From Heterostelium album PN500 (lineage: Eukaryota; Evosea; Eumycetozoa; Acytosteliales; Acytosteliaceae), in NCBI RefSeq assembly GCF_000004825.1, contig NW_008805068.1, forward strand, positions 1,488,001 to 1,552,000: 64,000 bases of DNA. The letters are read 5' to 3'. Position numbers and translations under genes: made by a program. Below are positions 48,001 to 60,200 of this stretch, piece after piece. The notes under the pieces are model-generated. The model saw only the letters and a list, made by a program, of their open reading frames with translations, made no database searches and had not been told where the DNA came from. The stretch's first letter is position 1. Every line of letters begins with the position of its first letter.

Positions 48001-49533
48001 ACCATTCACTCTCAAGACAGAGCCATGGTCAAAACATCCACACACCGACGATATTATCTTTACCAATTCAAAGGTTGGTATCAACACACCAAATCCAACA
48101 CAAGCATTGAGTGTCAACGGTAATATCTTGGTGACAGGTGAACTGTTCAAACCATCGGATCGTCGTATCAAGACAAACATCAAACGTGACATGTCCAATC
48201 ACTGGGCCAAGATCGACAAGCTCAAGCTTTACGATTACGATCGTAAAAAGATGGTTGGTTACGATGCGCCGTTCGGTGGAGAAGATTCCAAAGAGAACAC
48301 TGTACGTGAGACAGGTTTCCTAGCGCAAGAGTTGAAAGAGGTCCTCCCAAATGCCGTAACTGTTGCCGGTGAAGTCAAGCTCCAAGATGGTACTGTCATC
48401 CCTAATCTTTTGGTCGTCAATGATCGTATACTCCTCTTAGAGAATATTGGTGCTACCCAGCAAATCGGACGTACTCTCAAAAAAGAGCAGGATCATATCA
48501 TTGAGATGGACAAAGAGATCAATAGGGTAAAAATTGGTAATTATCCTTATCCCAACTTTACCGCGTGGCCATCTCTTTCTGACCAACAAAATTTTCTATC
48601 TTCTTCCCATACCTCTCTAAATTCTTCTCTTTCTTCTCTCTTCCCACCTCTAAATACCTCTCTATCCTCTATTTCCGCTTTGAATTCTTCATCATTATCG
48701 ATCAACTTGCAGACGGAAAGCGTGAACAACATGTTGTTCTTACCAAAATGCAAGATTTAGTATCGTTTATGCTCTCTGAAGAAGGCAAAAACTCTCGACA
48801 TGATGATTCGTGTGTTTATTGTAGTTTAATGGGACTTGGACCTGCCTGGACAATGTTTGTATTTGGTTTCTTCATTCCGCTGTTCTGGATGTTTGGATCG
48901 TTCTTCCTGTTCTCGCCATCTCGTGTCAAGTGGATCAGTGGTTTGGTCAACTTTATCACAACCATTCTCTACGTTATCACTGCTGTTCTCCTTACTCTGT
49001 ACCAACCGCAACTCAGTGGTATCATCTTGATTCCAGCGTTCACAGGTATGGGTATCGTGTGTTGTATATTGGTAGGATTCTTTAGACAACGTACTTGGGA
49101 GTCAAAGAACAAATACTATCGTGAGCGTATGAAGTTGATGCAAAAGAATGGTTACCAGAACCTCAATGACCACATTGACCAGATCCGTGATACCTACTCC
49201 AGTCGTTCCTCCAATATCGACCTGACACCTATCTCTGAAATCAGCACCACCTCTTCACTCTCCAGCGAAGACGAATCAGTTACTTCATCTACAGCCCACC
49301 GAAAGTACAGTGACATCGACTCGTTCCGTGAGATTTCTATGAACAACCACAAGACCCTTCAAGAGATACCTTTGCAAAAGATTGTTTCAGACTATGGCAA
49401 AAAGTACAACCCAAATCCAAAGCGTTACTCCAAATCATCGGAAATTGAGACACCACTTTCGCCAAAAACTAAAAAGCAAACATATACAACCAGCACAACA
49501 ACTACTACAACTACAACAAGCACTGAAGAATAG
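45046..49533 (+). CDS. mrfA: MrfA, self-cleaving membrane-bound transcription factor (MYRF family)
   Basis: Three exons (45046-46568, 46642-48536, 48713-49533), 1412 residues. Residues 1-505 are Asn/Gln/His/Ser repeats. An NDT80/PhoG-type DNA-binding domain follows at about 508-690 (FKVKRTDKNIQ, RFQVDCDL). The intramolecular chaperone auto-processing domain (peptidase S74 type) includes GINTPNPTQALSVNG and KPSDRRIKTN, where Ser1013 and Lys1018 match the Ser-Lys self-cleavage dyad of MYRF, then ETGFLAQELKEVLP. About three transmembrane segments follow (1180-1265). The precursor sits in the ER membrane, trimerises and cuts itself, freeing the N-terminal factor for the nucleus; in D. discoideum MrfA drives prestalk genes. 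Donor 48536/48537 was chosen because it keeps frame with a canonical acceptor. Confidence 0.92.
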
Positions 49534-50021
49534 TTTTTTTCACAACTTACCAATAAATTATTTTAATTTATGTACAAAATATATATTTACAAGTTTTAAT
49601 TTCTTTTCTTTTATTTTCTTTTATTTTATTTTTTTTGAAATTGTTTTTGCTTGGGTATTAAGGAAAATAGGTTGATAAACAAGATTTAATTTGAATATCT
49701 TGTTAGATTAATTGAAGTACATTTTAATATATGAAATGTTTATTGTTGAATGTTATATTGCATTTGATTAAATTCATGAAAACAAACAAGACAATTGTCC
49801 ACGATCGACTATCAACAACCTACCACGTTTCATTGGTTCCATGGAATAATACAAAAATGATAAAAAATGTAAATTAAATGAATCATTTCACTACCATAAA
49901 ATTTTACACATTTCATATAATATATACTTTTAAATTCCATTGTTTTAACCAGAACTTGATGATTATCACAAAATTATTGGTGATTTTTTTTCTTTATTTT
50001 TAAACATTATTTTAACCATCT
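49534..50021. other. Intergenic between convergent genes
   Basis: 490 bases holding the 3' ends of mrfA and the secreted protein gene. Bases about 49800-49845 are less AT-rich (CCACGATCGAC, CCACGTTTCATTGG); no gene seen. Confidence 0.55.
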
Positions 50022-50594
50022 TTAATATGAATTTTCAACAGCACAAACAGCCTTGGCACCAAATCTATTGTTAAATTCACACTGTGTATCTAAAGTACTA
50101 TATTGACTCGATGATTGACCGGTGCACTCTAAATAATCGTATGTCGTTGTTACAATAGTTTTATCATCACACAAAGTGATGACACCACTCGAGCAGACAC
50201 CAGTCGACAGTGTCTGTGCAAAATATGGAGTACCATCGCATGATGAATTGAAATACTCGGTGTGAATGATAGCATTTTGATTGAAATTCACTTCCGCTTG
50301 ACATGAGTAACTATCGTATCCATTGCATGATCCAACATTAAAGTTGGCAACGTTGTCAGGTGTCGATGAGCAGTCTACATAAAGGTAAGTAGAGATGGTG
50401 GCAGTTTGACTCTTGTTGCTACAAGTCACGTAGAGACCATTGTAGCATACACCAGTCTGATAGAAGATCGTTGTAATGATATCACCTCCACATTGATTTT
50501 GATTGTATTGCTCAATCACCAGATATTGTTGTTGAGCAGTACAATAAAACTGTACTAAAACTATTAGTGTAATAATGATTCTAAAAATATTCAT
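50022..50594 (-). CDS. Small secreted cysteine-rich protein, paralogue of 675-1241
   Basis: One exon, 190 residues, with signal peptide (MNIFRIIITLIVLVQFYCTA). It aligns along its whole length with the protein at 675-1241: YLVIEQYNQNQCGGDIIT against YLLVEYPAGQCNGDVLN, YVTCSNKSQTATIST against YVTCDPKSKTAEITS, FNSSCDGTPYFAQ against VDQHCGGEPYYAQ. Cys positions are largely kept, so the fold is conserved, while most other residues differ, so the duplication is old or the genes evolve fast. Extracellular; function unknown. Confidence 0.85.
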   Translation of the reverse strand: MNIFRIIITLIVLVQFYCTAQQQYLVIEQYNQNQCGGDIITTIFYQTGVCYNGLYVTCSNKSQTATISTYLYVDCSSTPDNVANFNVGSCNGYDSYSCQAEVNFNQNAIIHTEYFNSSCDGTPYFAQTLSTGVCSSGVITLCDDKTIVTTTYDYLECTGQSSSQYSTLDTQCEFNNRFGAKAVCAVENSY

Positions 50595-51029
50595 CTTAAT
50601 AAAATTTTTTTATATATTTATAAAATCTCTGATATTTTCTTTAAAAAGTAGATATAAACAGTTAGATTTAAAATATAAAAAGTAGTGAGAAATAAAGCAA
50701 ACAAATATGTTGTTTGTAAAATGACTTTATAGAAAATCAAAAAGGTTATCCTATTTCGTAAACTCGGAACAAAATATCTTTTTTCCTTTTTTCACGATTT
50801 TTCATAATAAGATGTTTCCATTATTTTGATCTTAATTTTAAAACAAATGACCATTTAATTGAAAGTATAAAGAATAATAATAAGAGGTTGAAAAAATAGT
50901 CTTTTACTTTGTTTTATTAGTTAGAATTAATAACTAACAATTAAATATATTCTTTTTTTTTTTGTTTTGTTTATTGAAAAAAAAAAAAAAAAAAAAAAAC
51001 CTTATATTATTATTATATTATTTTATATT
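50595..51029. other. Intergenic, AT-rich
   Basis: 435 bases between two minus-strand genes, with poly-A and poly-T tracts (a 25-base A run ends near 50999). No feature beyond promoter and 3' UTR DNA. Confidence 0.6.
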
Positions 51030-53995
51030 TTATAATTCTTTTGCTATCAAATCTGTTTTAGTGATTACACCAACCAATTTACCCATTGATGTAACATAGG
51101 TAAAACTAAGACCTAGCATTGTGAACAAATGGAATACTTTGTTCATTGGTATTTCATCTGGTATTTGTGAGGGTGCGAAATCCATCAACAAGGCGCTCTC
51201 ACCACTCTCGATGATGTCACCTAGCATATGAGTTGACCATATAGCTTCACCCCTGTGTGTAGCTGCTCCATCTACTTCCATCTCCAAGCCTATTTCATTA
51301 TTATTGTTTATATTGTTTATATTGTTATTTTCATTATTATTATTATTATTATCTATATGTCTCTTTCTTAGAGTTGACTCATTGTTATTATTATTATTGT
51401 TATCTAAATTATTCATTTCAATTAAACCGTTTCTTTCGTCGTCTTGATTAACAGCTTCAGCTTCATTTTCATCATCTGAATATTTCTCTTTGATGACTTC
51501 TGTATTGTAATATTGATCAATCTTTGGATCTGATTCATATGAATTGTCGGCCAATTCAATGTTTTGGTATTCAGTGCTATTGTCATTATCATTGTCGTTG
51601 TTGATACTGTCACTAGAAGGTATCAAGAGTTGTTTGTCGTCATCACTATCACTCTCCTCCTGTGATGGTAGTTGTTCAGAGGTGGTTATAATAGATCCAA
51701 CCTCTCTATGGACACCATCCATGTGTGGTGAGTGTCTGTGTATCTTTTCCAACTCCTCTTCAACTATAATGATATGTGTATCGATTAAATCTCTTAAACT
51801 AGATCTTTCTGCCATACCAATTAATACCATATGATCTAATTTATATTAAAATAAAAAATATTAGATTTTGTGATTATTATTAATATTATCAAAAGAATTT
51901 ACCTTTTGTATCAACAACTGGAATATAAGTATATTTAAACTTTTCAAGATACTCTTTAATCTCTTTAACAGTACTGCTCATAGCCAAGTAATTTATATTG
52001 GTTTGCATTATTTGTTTAGCTGTCATTGAATATACTCTGTAATAATGAATTTGATAAGATAATTTATAATAATATTAAAAGAATTTAAATTAAAACATAC
52101 TTTTCACTTCTAAAACTAGATAGGAATGGTAAACCTTGAATTTTGAGAGCAGTGTCAAATAGTGGTTTGTTGAAAAAGTTACCAACTGCAGATGAGGTGA
52201 TCGAACAAATCAATACTGGCATCAAAAGTGATAGCTGTCCAGTGAGTTCAAGTACAAAGATGGCTGGTGAGAGTGCTCTTGTTGTTCCAGATACAAGTCC
52301 TGCCGATGCAATCACAGCAAAACCTACTACCGATACTTCGGATATCTTGTAGTGCAAGAAGATCTTTCCGAGCAGTCTACCGATGGCTGCACCTGTTACA
52401 ATGAAAGGTGTGATTGCACCACCAGGAATTGGAATGGTGATGTTGAATGCTGTCAAGAATAGTTTGCATCCGATATAGACGAGCAGATTGTAGACACCAT
52501 TCCAGAAGGGATCGGTCTTGCCCGCCGGGAACAAGTAGGGAACTGGCTCCTGGTCTGGATGAGCAATGAATTGCTTCATCGCAGCAGAGAATGGAATACG
52601 CGCGAGTGGACCTGAAGCGTAGGTGATCGCCGACGAGAGGATGGCAATGGTAACGACCAGACCGATACGCGACTGCTTTAGTAGTGGATAACGCAAACGG
52701 AATCTGACGATCTTCTCATAGAGGAATACAAAGAGTGCACCAATCAAACCACAGACAATTCCGATTGCAATGAACAGTGAGATATCGATCAGTGAGTACT
52801 TTGATGGCAGATCTTTAGAGTCGACCGTGTACACAGAGAAGGCATAGCTACCTACCAACGGTCTAGTGAGGTAGAAAATGATAGTTGTGGTGGTGGCACA
52901 GAGGAATCCTTTCCATAGATTACCAAAGATACAATTGGTCGCTGTGATTTCAATGGCGAACAACAATCCACCGATTGGCGCACCGAAATTGGCGACTACA
53001 CCAGAGGCCAACGCACAGATAAACATCTGATACTTTACGATCTGATTCTTCTTGATGTTTGAGAATATCTTGAGTTCCATCATTTGGTGTGCCACAATAG
53101 CCGAGGCGTGCATGAAAGGACCGGTTCTACCGATGGTCAGACCGGCGGCAGTTGCAGCAATCATTCCTATCAGCTTGGAAAGCAGTGTTTTCCAACCGAG
53201 CACTCTCGAGAGATTGATACCCGAGAGAATCGATTTCATCTCTGGAATTCCCGAACCCACTGCATAAGGACTGATAAAGGAGATACAAGACACCGAAATA
53301 AAAGAAAGAACCGTACAATAGGTAACATAGATAAGACCGTTGCGCAGACCGTACTCTGGTTTGTCTTCACCCATCAACTGCAGACGTAGAATATTGAGTT
53401 TGTTCAATGTTTCATCACATAGCAGACCCATACCGGCAATGATAATACCGAGTAGTGGGATGAACAACAACGTAGAGATACGCTCCTTCTTGAACCAATG
53501 TTGGACACGACGTCTGTACGACTTGAAGTCTTTGATCTGATCGATTTCATCACTCTCCATCGTTGGATCCGACTGCAAGTTTGAATACATATCGACCGAT
53601 TCGAAAACTACATCGTAGTCGGCCATCGATGTCGCTTTATACTCCTTGGTGTCCTTGATTTTTGTTAGCACCTTGTGCATCTTTTTCTTATAATCATTTG
53701 ATCTAATATTTTGTACTACATTCTAGAATAGAATAAATGGTGGTGTGACACTAAAGTTAAAACAACCATTCATTGTTAACAATAAAAATTAGAAATAAAA
53801 ACTTACATGTACTCTATTATTAAAGTCATCGGAACCATGTTGAAAAAAGTTTGCAACTCTGTCTCTACGTTCGGAATTAAGTGGATTCAAATCATTGAGA
53901 TTCAAATTCAACGGATTCAAATTTAGATTCAACGGGTTCAAATTGATATCTCTCAATGCTGAAGGAATTGCATTGAGTGGATTGAATGTCGACAT
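51030..53995 (-). CDS. CLC-family chloride channel or transporter
   Basis: Four exons (53995-53807, 53722-52101, 52036-51903, 51835-51030), 916 residues. The N-terminus has NPLNLNLNPLN repeats. The CLC membrane domain (about 145-600) shows the anion-site motifs GSGIPE (219-224), GRTGPFMH (261-268), GAPIGGLLFAIE (310-321) and PIPGGAITPF (494-503). The C-terminal part has two CBS domains separated by an acidic, poly-Asn insert. Three pathway residues are unusual: Thr263 where most CLCs have the gating Glu, Ile322 where exchangers have the proton Glu, and Phe in KPLFD where the ion-coordinating Tyr is expected. This argues against a proton exchanger and suggests a channel-like or altered protein. 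Membrane location (plasma or contractile vacuole/endosome) cannot be told. Confidence 0.9.
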
Positions 53996-54679
53996 CCTAA
54001 AGTCACTCTCTATCTAGCTAGCTTCTATATTACTTTTTTTTATTCAACAAATAATAAAATAAAATAAAAAAATAAAAAAAAATTACTAAATGATTGATTG
54101 ATTGATTATAATAATATTTATTAGCTCAATTTCAATTGTTGTTTGATGTTTATCTAGATAGTTAGATTGTAAACGTGGTGAAAGAGTGAAATAAGGGGAG
54201 GTAGGTAGTGGTGATATGTTATTACTAAATAATTAAAAATAAGAAGATGAAAAAATAAAATAAATAAAAATAAATATAATTATATAATTATTGATTTTTT
54301 TATTTTGGTGGCTATTCTTTGTTTTATTAATAACTATTGTTTTGTTAACAAAAATAACGAAGGTTTTTTTCATTTTTGTTTTTTTTTTTTAAACAGTCAG
54401 AATCCCCACTTTACACCACCCCACTCAAACACCTTTTTAAAAAAATTGAAGCGACTGAATTGATTAAAAATAAAACAAAAGATTTTTTAGTGATATCAAG
54501 ACTTGTTTAACTATAAATGATTAAATATTTATAAATGATTACAGATTAATGTATGTTTAATCAATAATAGGAATCATTAAAACAAAACAATATTATTTAT
54601 TTTGGACTTGTTCAACTATAAATGATCAAATATTAATGTTTATTAATCAATAAAGAGAGGTAACTTTTCATTTAATAAA
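53996..54679. other. Intergenic, CLC promoter and discoidin 3' flank
   Basis: 680 bases of A/T runs with a (TGAT)n tract at about 54091-54106 and a GGGGAGGTAGGTAGTGG patch near 54196. The last 180 bases hold the tandem duplication listed separately. Confidence 0.55.
54500..54653. repeat. Imperfect tandem duplication in the discoidin 3' flank
   Basis: GACTTGTTTAACTATAAATG at 54500 recurs as GACTTGTTCAACTATAAATG at 54605, and both continue with similar sequence ending in TTTAATCAATAA or TATTAATCAATAA. Copies are about 70 and 50 bases; the second has a deletion. They lie just after the discoidin stop on its 3' side. Confidence 0.65.
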
Positions 54680-55491
54680 TTAAAAGTAAGTTGGTCCGGC
54701 CACTGCAGTCCAAGTACCGGTAATGCTATTAATTAGACTGTTAGCGTTTCCTTGGAATACAAAAGAGAAACCAGTGTTGGTAATGTTTCTGGAACCAACA
54801 AATACACTCAGACAATGATTATTATTGGTATCTACTTGTTGGATTTGAGTGATAATTTGGGGAATGACACCGACTGGGTAGGCTTGTGGGAATGCAATTT
54901 GATAGGTTACTTCCGATGATATTGGAGTAGAATGGGTAACAGTTCCAACTTGGACACGAGCAATTGTCTTGAAAATAGCATCGAATCTCATTGAGATGTG
55001 GGTGTTCCAGGTCAATGGATGGATAGCAATGGTACGTGCAACAATTGGAGTTGCGAAACGGTTGGTAACAATAGTTGTCTTATCGGTGTTACCATTGAAA
55101 GTTGGACCGTCGAACCAAGTGGCTCCATCAAGAGTGTAACGAATTCTGTAGCTAGTAACCCATTGATCATAGTTATCGCCACGTCCTTGTGTCTTGACAC
55201 CGACAAACTCGACTGGTTCTAGGGCACTCAACGAGACCCATTGGTTAGTATCGTTGACTCTGGCACACCAACTGGCAGAAGCAATACCGGCAGTATCATT
55301 TCCCTTATTGTAGTCAAGAGTAGAAAATTCAACCTATTTGATCCAAATTATAATAATAATTAAATTTTCAATTATTCCAAACATTAAATAATACTATATG
55401 TTATATAACTTACACTGGTTCCTGGTCCCCAGTTAGAACTTGATCTAACATTTAAATTACCATAGGTATTACCACTAATCTCTTGTGACAT
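54680..55491 (-). CDS. dsc: Discoidin lectin
   Basis: Two exons (55491-55414, 55333-54680), 243 residues. Residues 1-150 are a discoidin (F5/8 type C) domain: SNWGPGTS, WCARVNDTNQWVSL, then TQGRGDNYDQWVTSYRI, including an RGD tripeptide at 77-79, and TIAIHPLTWNTHISMRFDAI. The C-terminal 90 residues are an H-type lectin domain (a GalNAc/Gal-binding beta sandwich) with IAFPQAYPVGVIPQIITQI and HCLSVFVGSRNITNTGFSF. There is no signal peptide, as for D. discoideum discoidin I, a cytosolic protein that leaves the cell by an unusual route and acts in substrate adhesion at starvation. A decayed copy lies at 60868-60965. Confidence 0.92.
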
Positions 55492-55785
55492 GTTTATTTA
55501 TTTGTTTGATGTTTTATTAGTTTAAAAAAATAATATTTGTTTTTAATGAATTATTATGTTTCGAATTTCGATACAAATTATTGGTTTATATAGAAAAAAA
55601 AAAAGGTTCTTCACTCCAATCATTTTCAAGTGTATAGAGGAAGACCAAATTTTAATAAATGGTGTAAAACACAGGATAAGAATCTTGACGTTCATAACGG
55701 GATTGTAACAGATATATAAAAGAAAAATTAATATCAACTCTAAAATCCCAAATATTTATATTATCATATGATTAAACAAAAGAAA

Positions 55786-55965
55786 CATTGGCCATTTTAC
55801 AAAGTTACATTATTTAAGCCCTTTATTCAATTTTTGACCCAATGAAAAAAATCTCCCGAAAAAGGATTAGAAAATAAATTGAATAAAGGGCTTAAATAAT
55901 GTAACTTGTTTAATTCCATTCAATGACAGATGGAAAAAATTAAACACCTTGTAAAATGGCCAATG
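55786..55965. repeat. Long inverted repeat with a second hairpin nested in one arm
   Basis: The left arm (55786-55833) begins CATTGGCCATTTTACAA and continues through AAGCCCTTTATTC. Its complement appears in two blocks, 55876-55907 and 55949-55965 (ending AAATGGCCAATG). The 41 bases between these blocks are themselves an inverted repeat (GTTTAATTCCAT ... ATGG ... AATTAAAC). The loop is 42 bases. The whole would fold as a hairpin of nearly 48 bp with a side hairpin. It lies about 300 bases upstream of the discoidin start, beyond the 3' end of the TRAPPC9 gene. Confidence 0.75.
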
Positions 55966-56230
55966 TTGGTGAAAAATTTGAGGTGGACCAAGTTTGTCTT
56001 TTTTTCTGTGAAACCCACTTGAACCAAAATGATCATCCAAGATGATTCTTTAAAAAAAAAAAAAGTAACCATTTCTTACCCGTATCTAAATCAATTGACC
56101 TTTGAGATAATAAATACATACCAAGAGATTGATATTCTTGTCTGGAGATCATCCATTTGTACAAAAGAGAGAAAGAGATAGAACTTTGCATTTTAAGTTG
56201 AATTTATTATTTTTATTATTATAATTGTTA
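55966..56230 (-). other. Intergenic with an exon-like segment
   Basis: On the minus strand an ATG at 56192 opens about 23 codons (MQSSISFSLLYKWMISRQEY...) ending at a good GTATGT donor near 56120. No downstream exon keeps it open for long (the next AG gives a stop after a few codons). It lies 39 bases beyond the TRAPPC9 stop. It may be the remains of a small gene. Confidence 0.25.
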
Positions 56231-56404
56231 TTATATTACTTGTATTTTCAATGTGTTCATTGATGGTAGTGTTTGTTTAGTCTTAAATAATTCACACGAA
56301 ATGATAAACTTATAAATATCTCTTTCAAAGAAAACAACTTGTAAACTGTGATGGTATGTATGATGTGATAGAAGCTGTAATTCAGGTTTAAAAAAATAAA
56401 TTAG

Positions 56405-56439
<35 letters not shown>

Positions 56440-57242
56440 TATAAACAGTTTGTTTGTATTTACCTCTTTAATGGGAATGGTAAGTGAACCAACATAACCA
56501 ATCTTCTCGTTGAGAATTGTAGTTGGACTGTGTTGATCACCGGTATAGTCTTTTTCAAGTGTTGGTTGGATATGCAAAATCAAGCTGGTAATGGTAGAGT
56601 TGCTAGTGTTTGTTACAACAATATCGATGGTCTGGAATACACCGAGTTCGAATATCTTGAATAAAGCACGATCTTTGAATTCAACGGTCAAAGGATCAAC
56701 ATTTAACTTGTATATCATCTTTGGTGTTAATGTAATACCATTCAATATCAAATTACCATAGGTATGATCAGACTATATTTAAAATAAAAATAATTAGTAT
56801 GTTTAAATAAAATACCATTTATATTATACTACATACAGATACCCATGTTAATTTAATATTCTTTATAAACATATCTTTATAATATTGAATTAATCTATTT
56901 AAATATTCCTATAAAAAAAAGAAAATTAGTTTAATTTTTAGATTTAAAGATTAAAACAAATATTATTATTATTATATAATAGATACTTCATGTTCAGTTA
57001 ATTTCTTCTTTGGTTTAATATATTGACCTCTTGCTTGTCTAATTTGTGGTAGTGTATCAGGGAATGGTTCTCTCTTCATTGGTACATAGATGTTGATGAC
57101 TGAAATCGGTGGAAGTTTAAATGTTGTATTGTTGAATGCAATGTCATACTGTGGCAACAAGTTGTTATAGGTCATAGTGAATGCATGTGTTGAACTATTA
57201 TTTCTTATTTCAAATACTAACAAACAATAATCATTACTTATA

Positions 57243-57285
<43 letters not shown>

Positions 57286-60200
57286 GATTATGATTATGAT
57301 TATGATTATGATTGATATGATTATTACTATTGTTATCTCTATTATTTAGATCGATTGAATCGAAATGATCTATAAGATTGTGAATGTTATTATTTGTTGA
57401 TTTACTACTACTATTTTGTTGATTGTTTTGTTGTTTGTAAGTTACAAATGATTCCAATTGCTTCAATGACTTTAAGGAGGTGAATATGATATCAAAGTTT
57501 GTTATTTCAGGTCCGGGATGTAGATCCAATTGCAACGGTACAACTATCTTTCTTTGATATAGATGATTGTTGTTGCTACCGCCATTACCAATACTACTAT
57601 TATTCAATGCATTCTCAATGCTTGAAATAGTACCAAGATTATTAGTACTGCTGCTGCTGCTGTTGTTGTTGACTTGGTTTTGATAGTATGTAATATTTAG
57701 TTGGTTACCAGGTGTGTATGGACGTCCGTAGGTTCTCAATGGCAGCGAGAAAGACTGGCCTGGAAGCAGTGGAAGTGCTGATTGAATAATAGAGTCATCC
57801 CATTGGAATGCAGGTAGTTCATCTTCTTCATCGAATGTATAGTTCTTTGGAATCACTTTCTTGGCAGACTTTTCCAGATCGGTCAGTGTCAGCTGTATTG
57901 AATCAATCGGTAACTCGCCAATGTTCTCAAATATGAAAGGGAACGATTGGTATTCACCGGTGAAGAGCGATACAGTACTTCCAAACGATGGTACCGATAC
58001 GTTGAGCAGTGGAAGCTTGGGAACAATGGTGATTTTGTTGAGTGTTCGTTCGTCGTCAATGACAACGGGTGCATCCAACTCCACCTTGTAGGCATCACGA
58101 CGAATCAATTCCTCGTACTCTGGAATTGTGATTGGTTCACCCTGCTGATTGATAGGATGCTCCGACAATAGATTATACGATCTAATATAGACACCTTTGA
58201 TAATCAATGGACCTGGTTTCAATGCACGACCACTAATGATAATATCCATCTTTTCAGTGAGTGACAATACCTTGAATGACAATGGATAACTCTCAAACGG
58301 TACACCTGCAGTTGATAACGATACACTTTGAACTAGTATATCAAAAGCAAACGGATTTGACAATGTCAATAATACATTACATTCACCTTCAACCCATAAC
58401 ATTTGTTTCTTTTGTACTTTTCTAAAAAATAATAAAGATATTAGAATTAATTATATGTATATATATATATATTTGTTTTTTTTAATCTTAACTTACTCTC
58501 TTTCATATGGAGAATAAATAAAGAATTTATCTTTTTGTTGATTATTCTCTATATGACGTGAATGTGGAACTAGATAATCTGGGTGTGGTAGTGGTGTGAG
58601 TTTGACGAGCATTGGGAATCCCAAGATGTTCATATGAACATTGGTATTGATACTGGTGGAAATGGCACGAGAATGATGAAGTAGATCCGATTGGAAATCG
58701 ATTTGTTTGGAAACTGGAAGTAATTTGTGTTGTGTTCTGAGCAGATAGATGATGTATTTACAGATGCTCAGAGAATCGAGCAGATTGGAAGCAGTCGAGA
58801 TCAAATTGAATAAAAGGTATCGTTGGATGATAAACCAACCTTCTTTTCTTCGCTCGGTTGACAGTGGTGGCATTCTCGTTTGCCAAGCCGATGAAGTACG
58901 TCCCGATGAATTGACTGTCGCTGCCATGTTGTTGCCTGCGGTGCCTCCACCAAACTTGCTGTTCGATTTGGACGAACCACCGTTGCCACGAGATCGCGAA
59001 GACTGCTTCTTTACAGAGGCAGCCTGGTTGGTGATAGTCGACATTGAATAGTTGTAGGTTTTATTCTTTTCATCAAGGAAACTACTGATCTGCAGTGGAA
59101 AGAGATCTTCCAATTGGAAGAATTTCGTTGATATCTGTAGCAGATTGTTGATCTTCTCCCAGGATTCCGGTCGTTTGTTATGCAGGAATGCAGCTTCACG
59201 AATAAAGAAAGCAAACTTTCGTTTGAATCCCATTGAGTAGTAGGCGAGTGCAATCGAACAGATCGTAGAGATCTTCTCTGGAAGTGGCAGTCCGAACGTC
59301 AAATCGTAGACGGCCACCAACAAGTCGGATGCCTCCAACTTTCTCTCCATGGAGATGTGATAGTTTGCCATCTTCATAGTCAGCTCAATCTCGAAGTTCA
59401 ATGCTTGTTTCTTCTTGTAGCAAGAGAGTGCCTCTGTTGCCATCGTCAGAATCTGTTGATCCTCATACGATTGGCTGTCTGCCACTGATTGTAACTGTGC
59501 ATTAGGACCAACCGATGTTGGACTAATACTTTGATTCTGTGAATGAAATTCTTGATTCTAAAAGTTTGTTTGTGTGAAAGAGATAGTTAATATTAACAAA
59601 GAGAAAATCAAGTTATTGTAAATAAGATGATATTTTACACGTTTAGAAAGAATAGCAGAGATTTGTCCTTCATAAGATGCTGCAATCCATTCATAATCAT
59701 TATTTGATTTTGATAATTCAATACTTTGATCATAACTAAACGATAATAAAAAAAGAATAGATTGTTAATTTATAATTGAGATATATATATATATATATAA
59801 TGATTGTGATTATTATTCAACTTACAATTTAATGGCATCTAAAGGTGAACCTGCTAAAAGACAATAGTCACCTTTACACTTGGCAGATCTACCTGGTTTT
59901 CTCTTTTTTGCACGTGATACTTCGTCCCAAGACATTACACTTTCGAGTGGTGTCGATATGTATGATTGTGTCGATGCAACGTCAGACTCTGATACCATCT
60001 TTTCGAAATGTCTGAGCAGTTGATAGGAAAAGTCAAAGAGTAGTGTCGAGAGGTAGAATAGCAGATGCTTCTTATCACCGGCATTGGGAATCATAACAAA
60101 CTTGCCACGTTCGAGATCCTGTTGTTCGTCGAGTGGATCGAATGCATAACAGATGGTAGCCACTGCCGAGCGATAAGGTCCGATCGCCTCTTCAAACAAC

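Noticed and set aside
56405-56436. (AT)n tract as a functional element
   Set aside because: It lies inside a TRAPPC9 intron between the donor at 56463 and the acceptor at 56375; simple microsatellite.
58749-59051. Plus-strand frame opposite TRAPPC9 exon 4
   Set aside because: Shadow of the real exon; no independent start context or motif.
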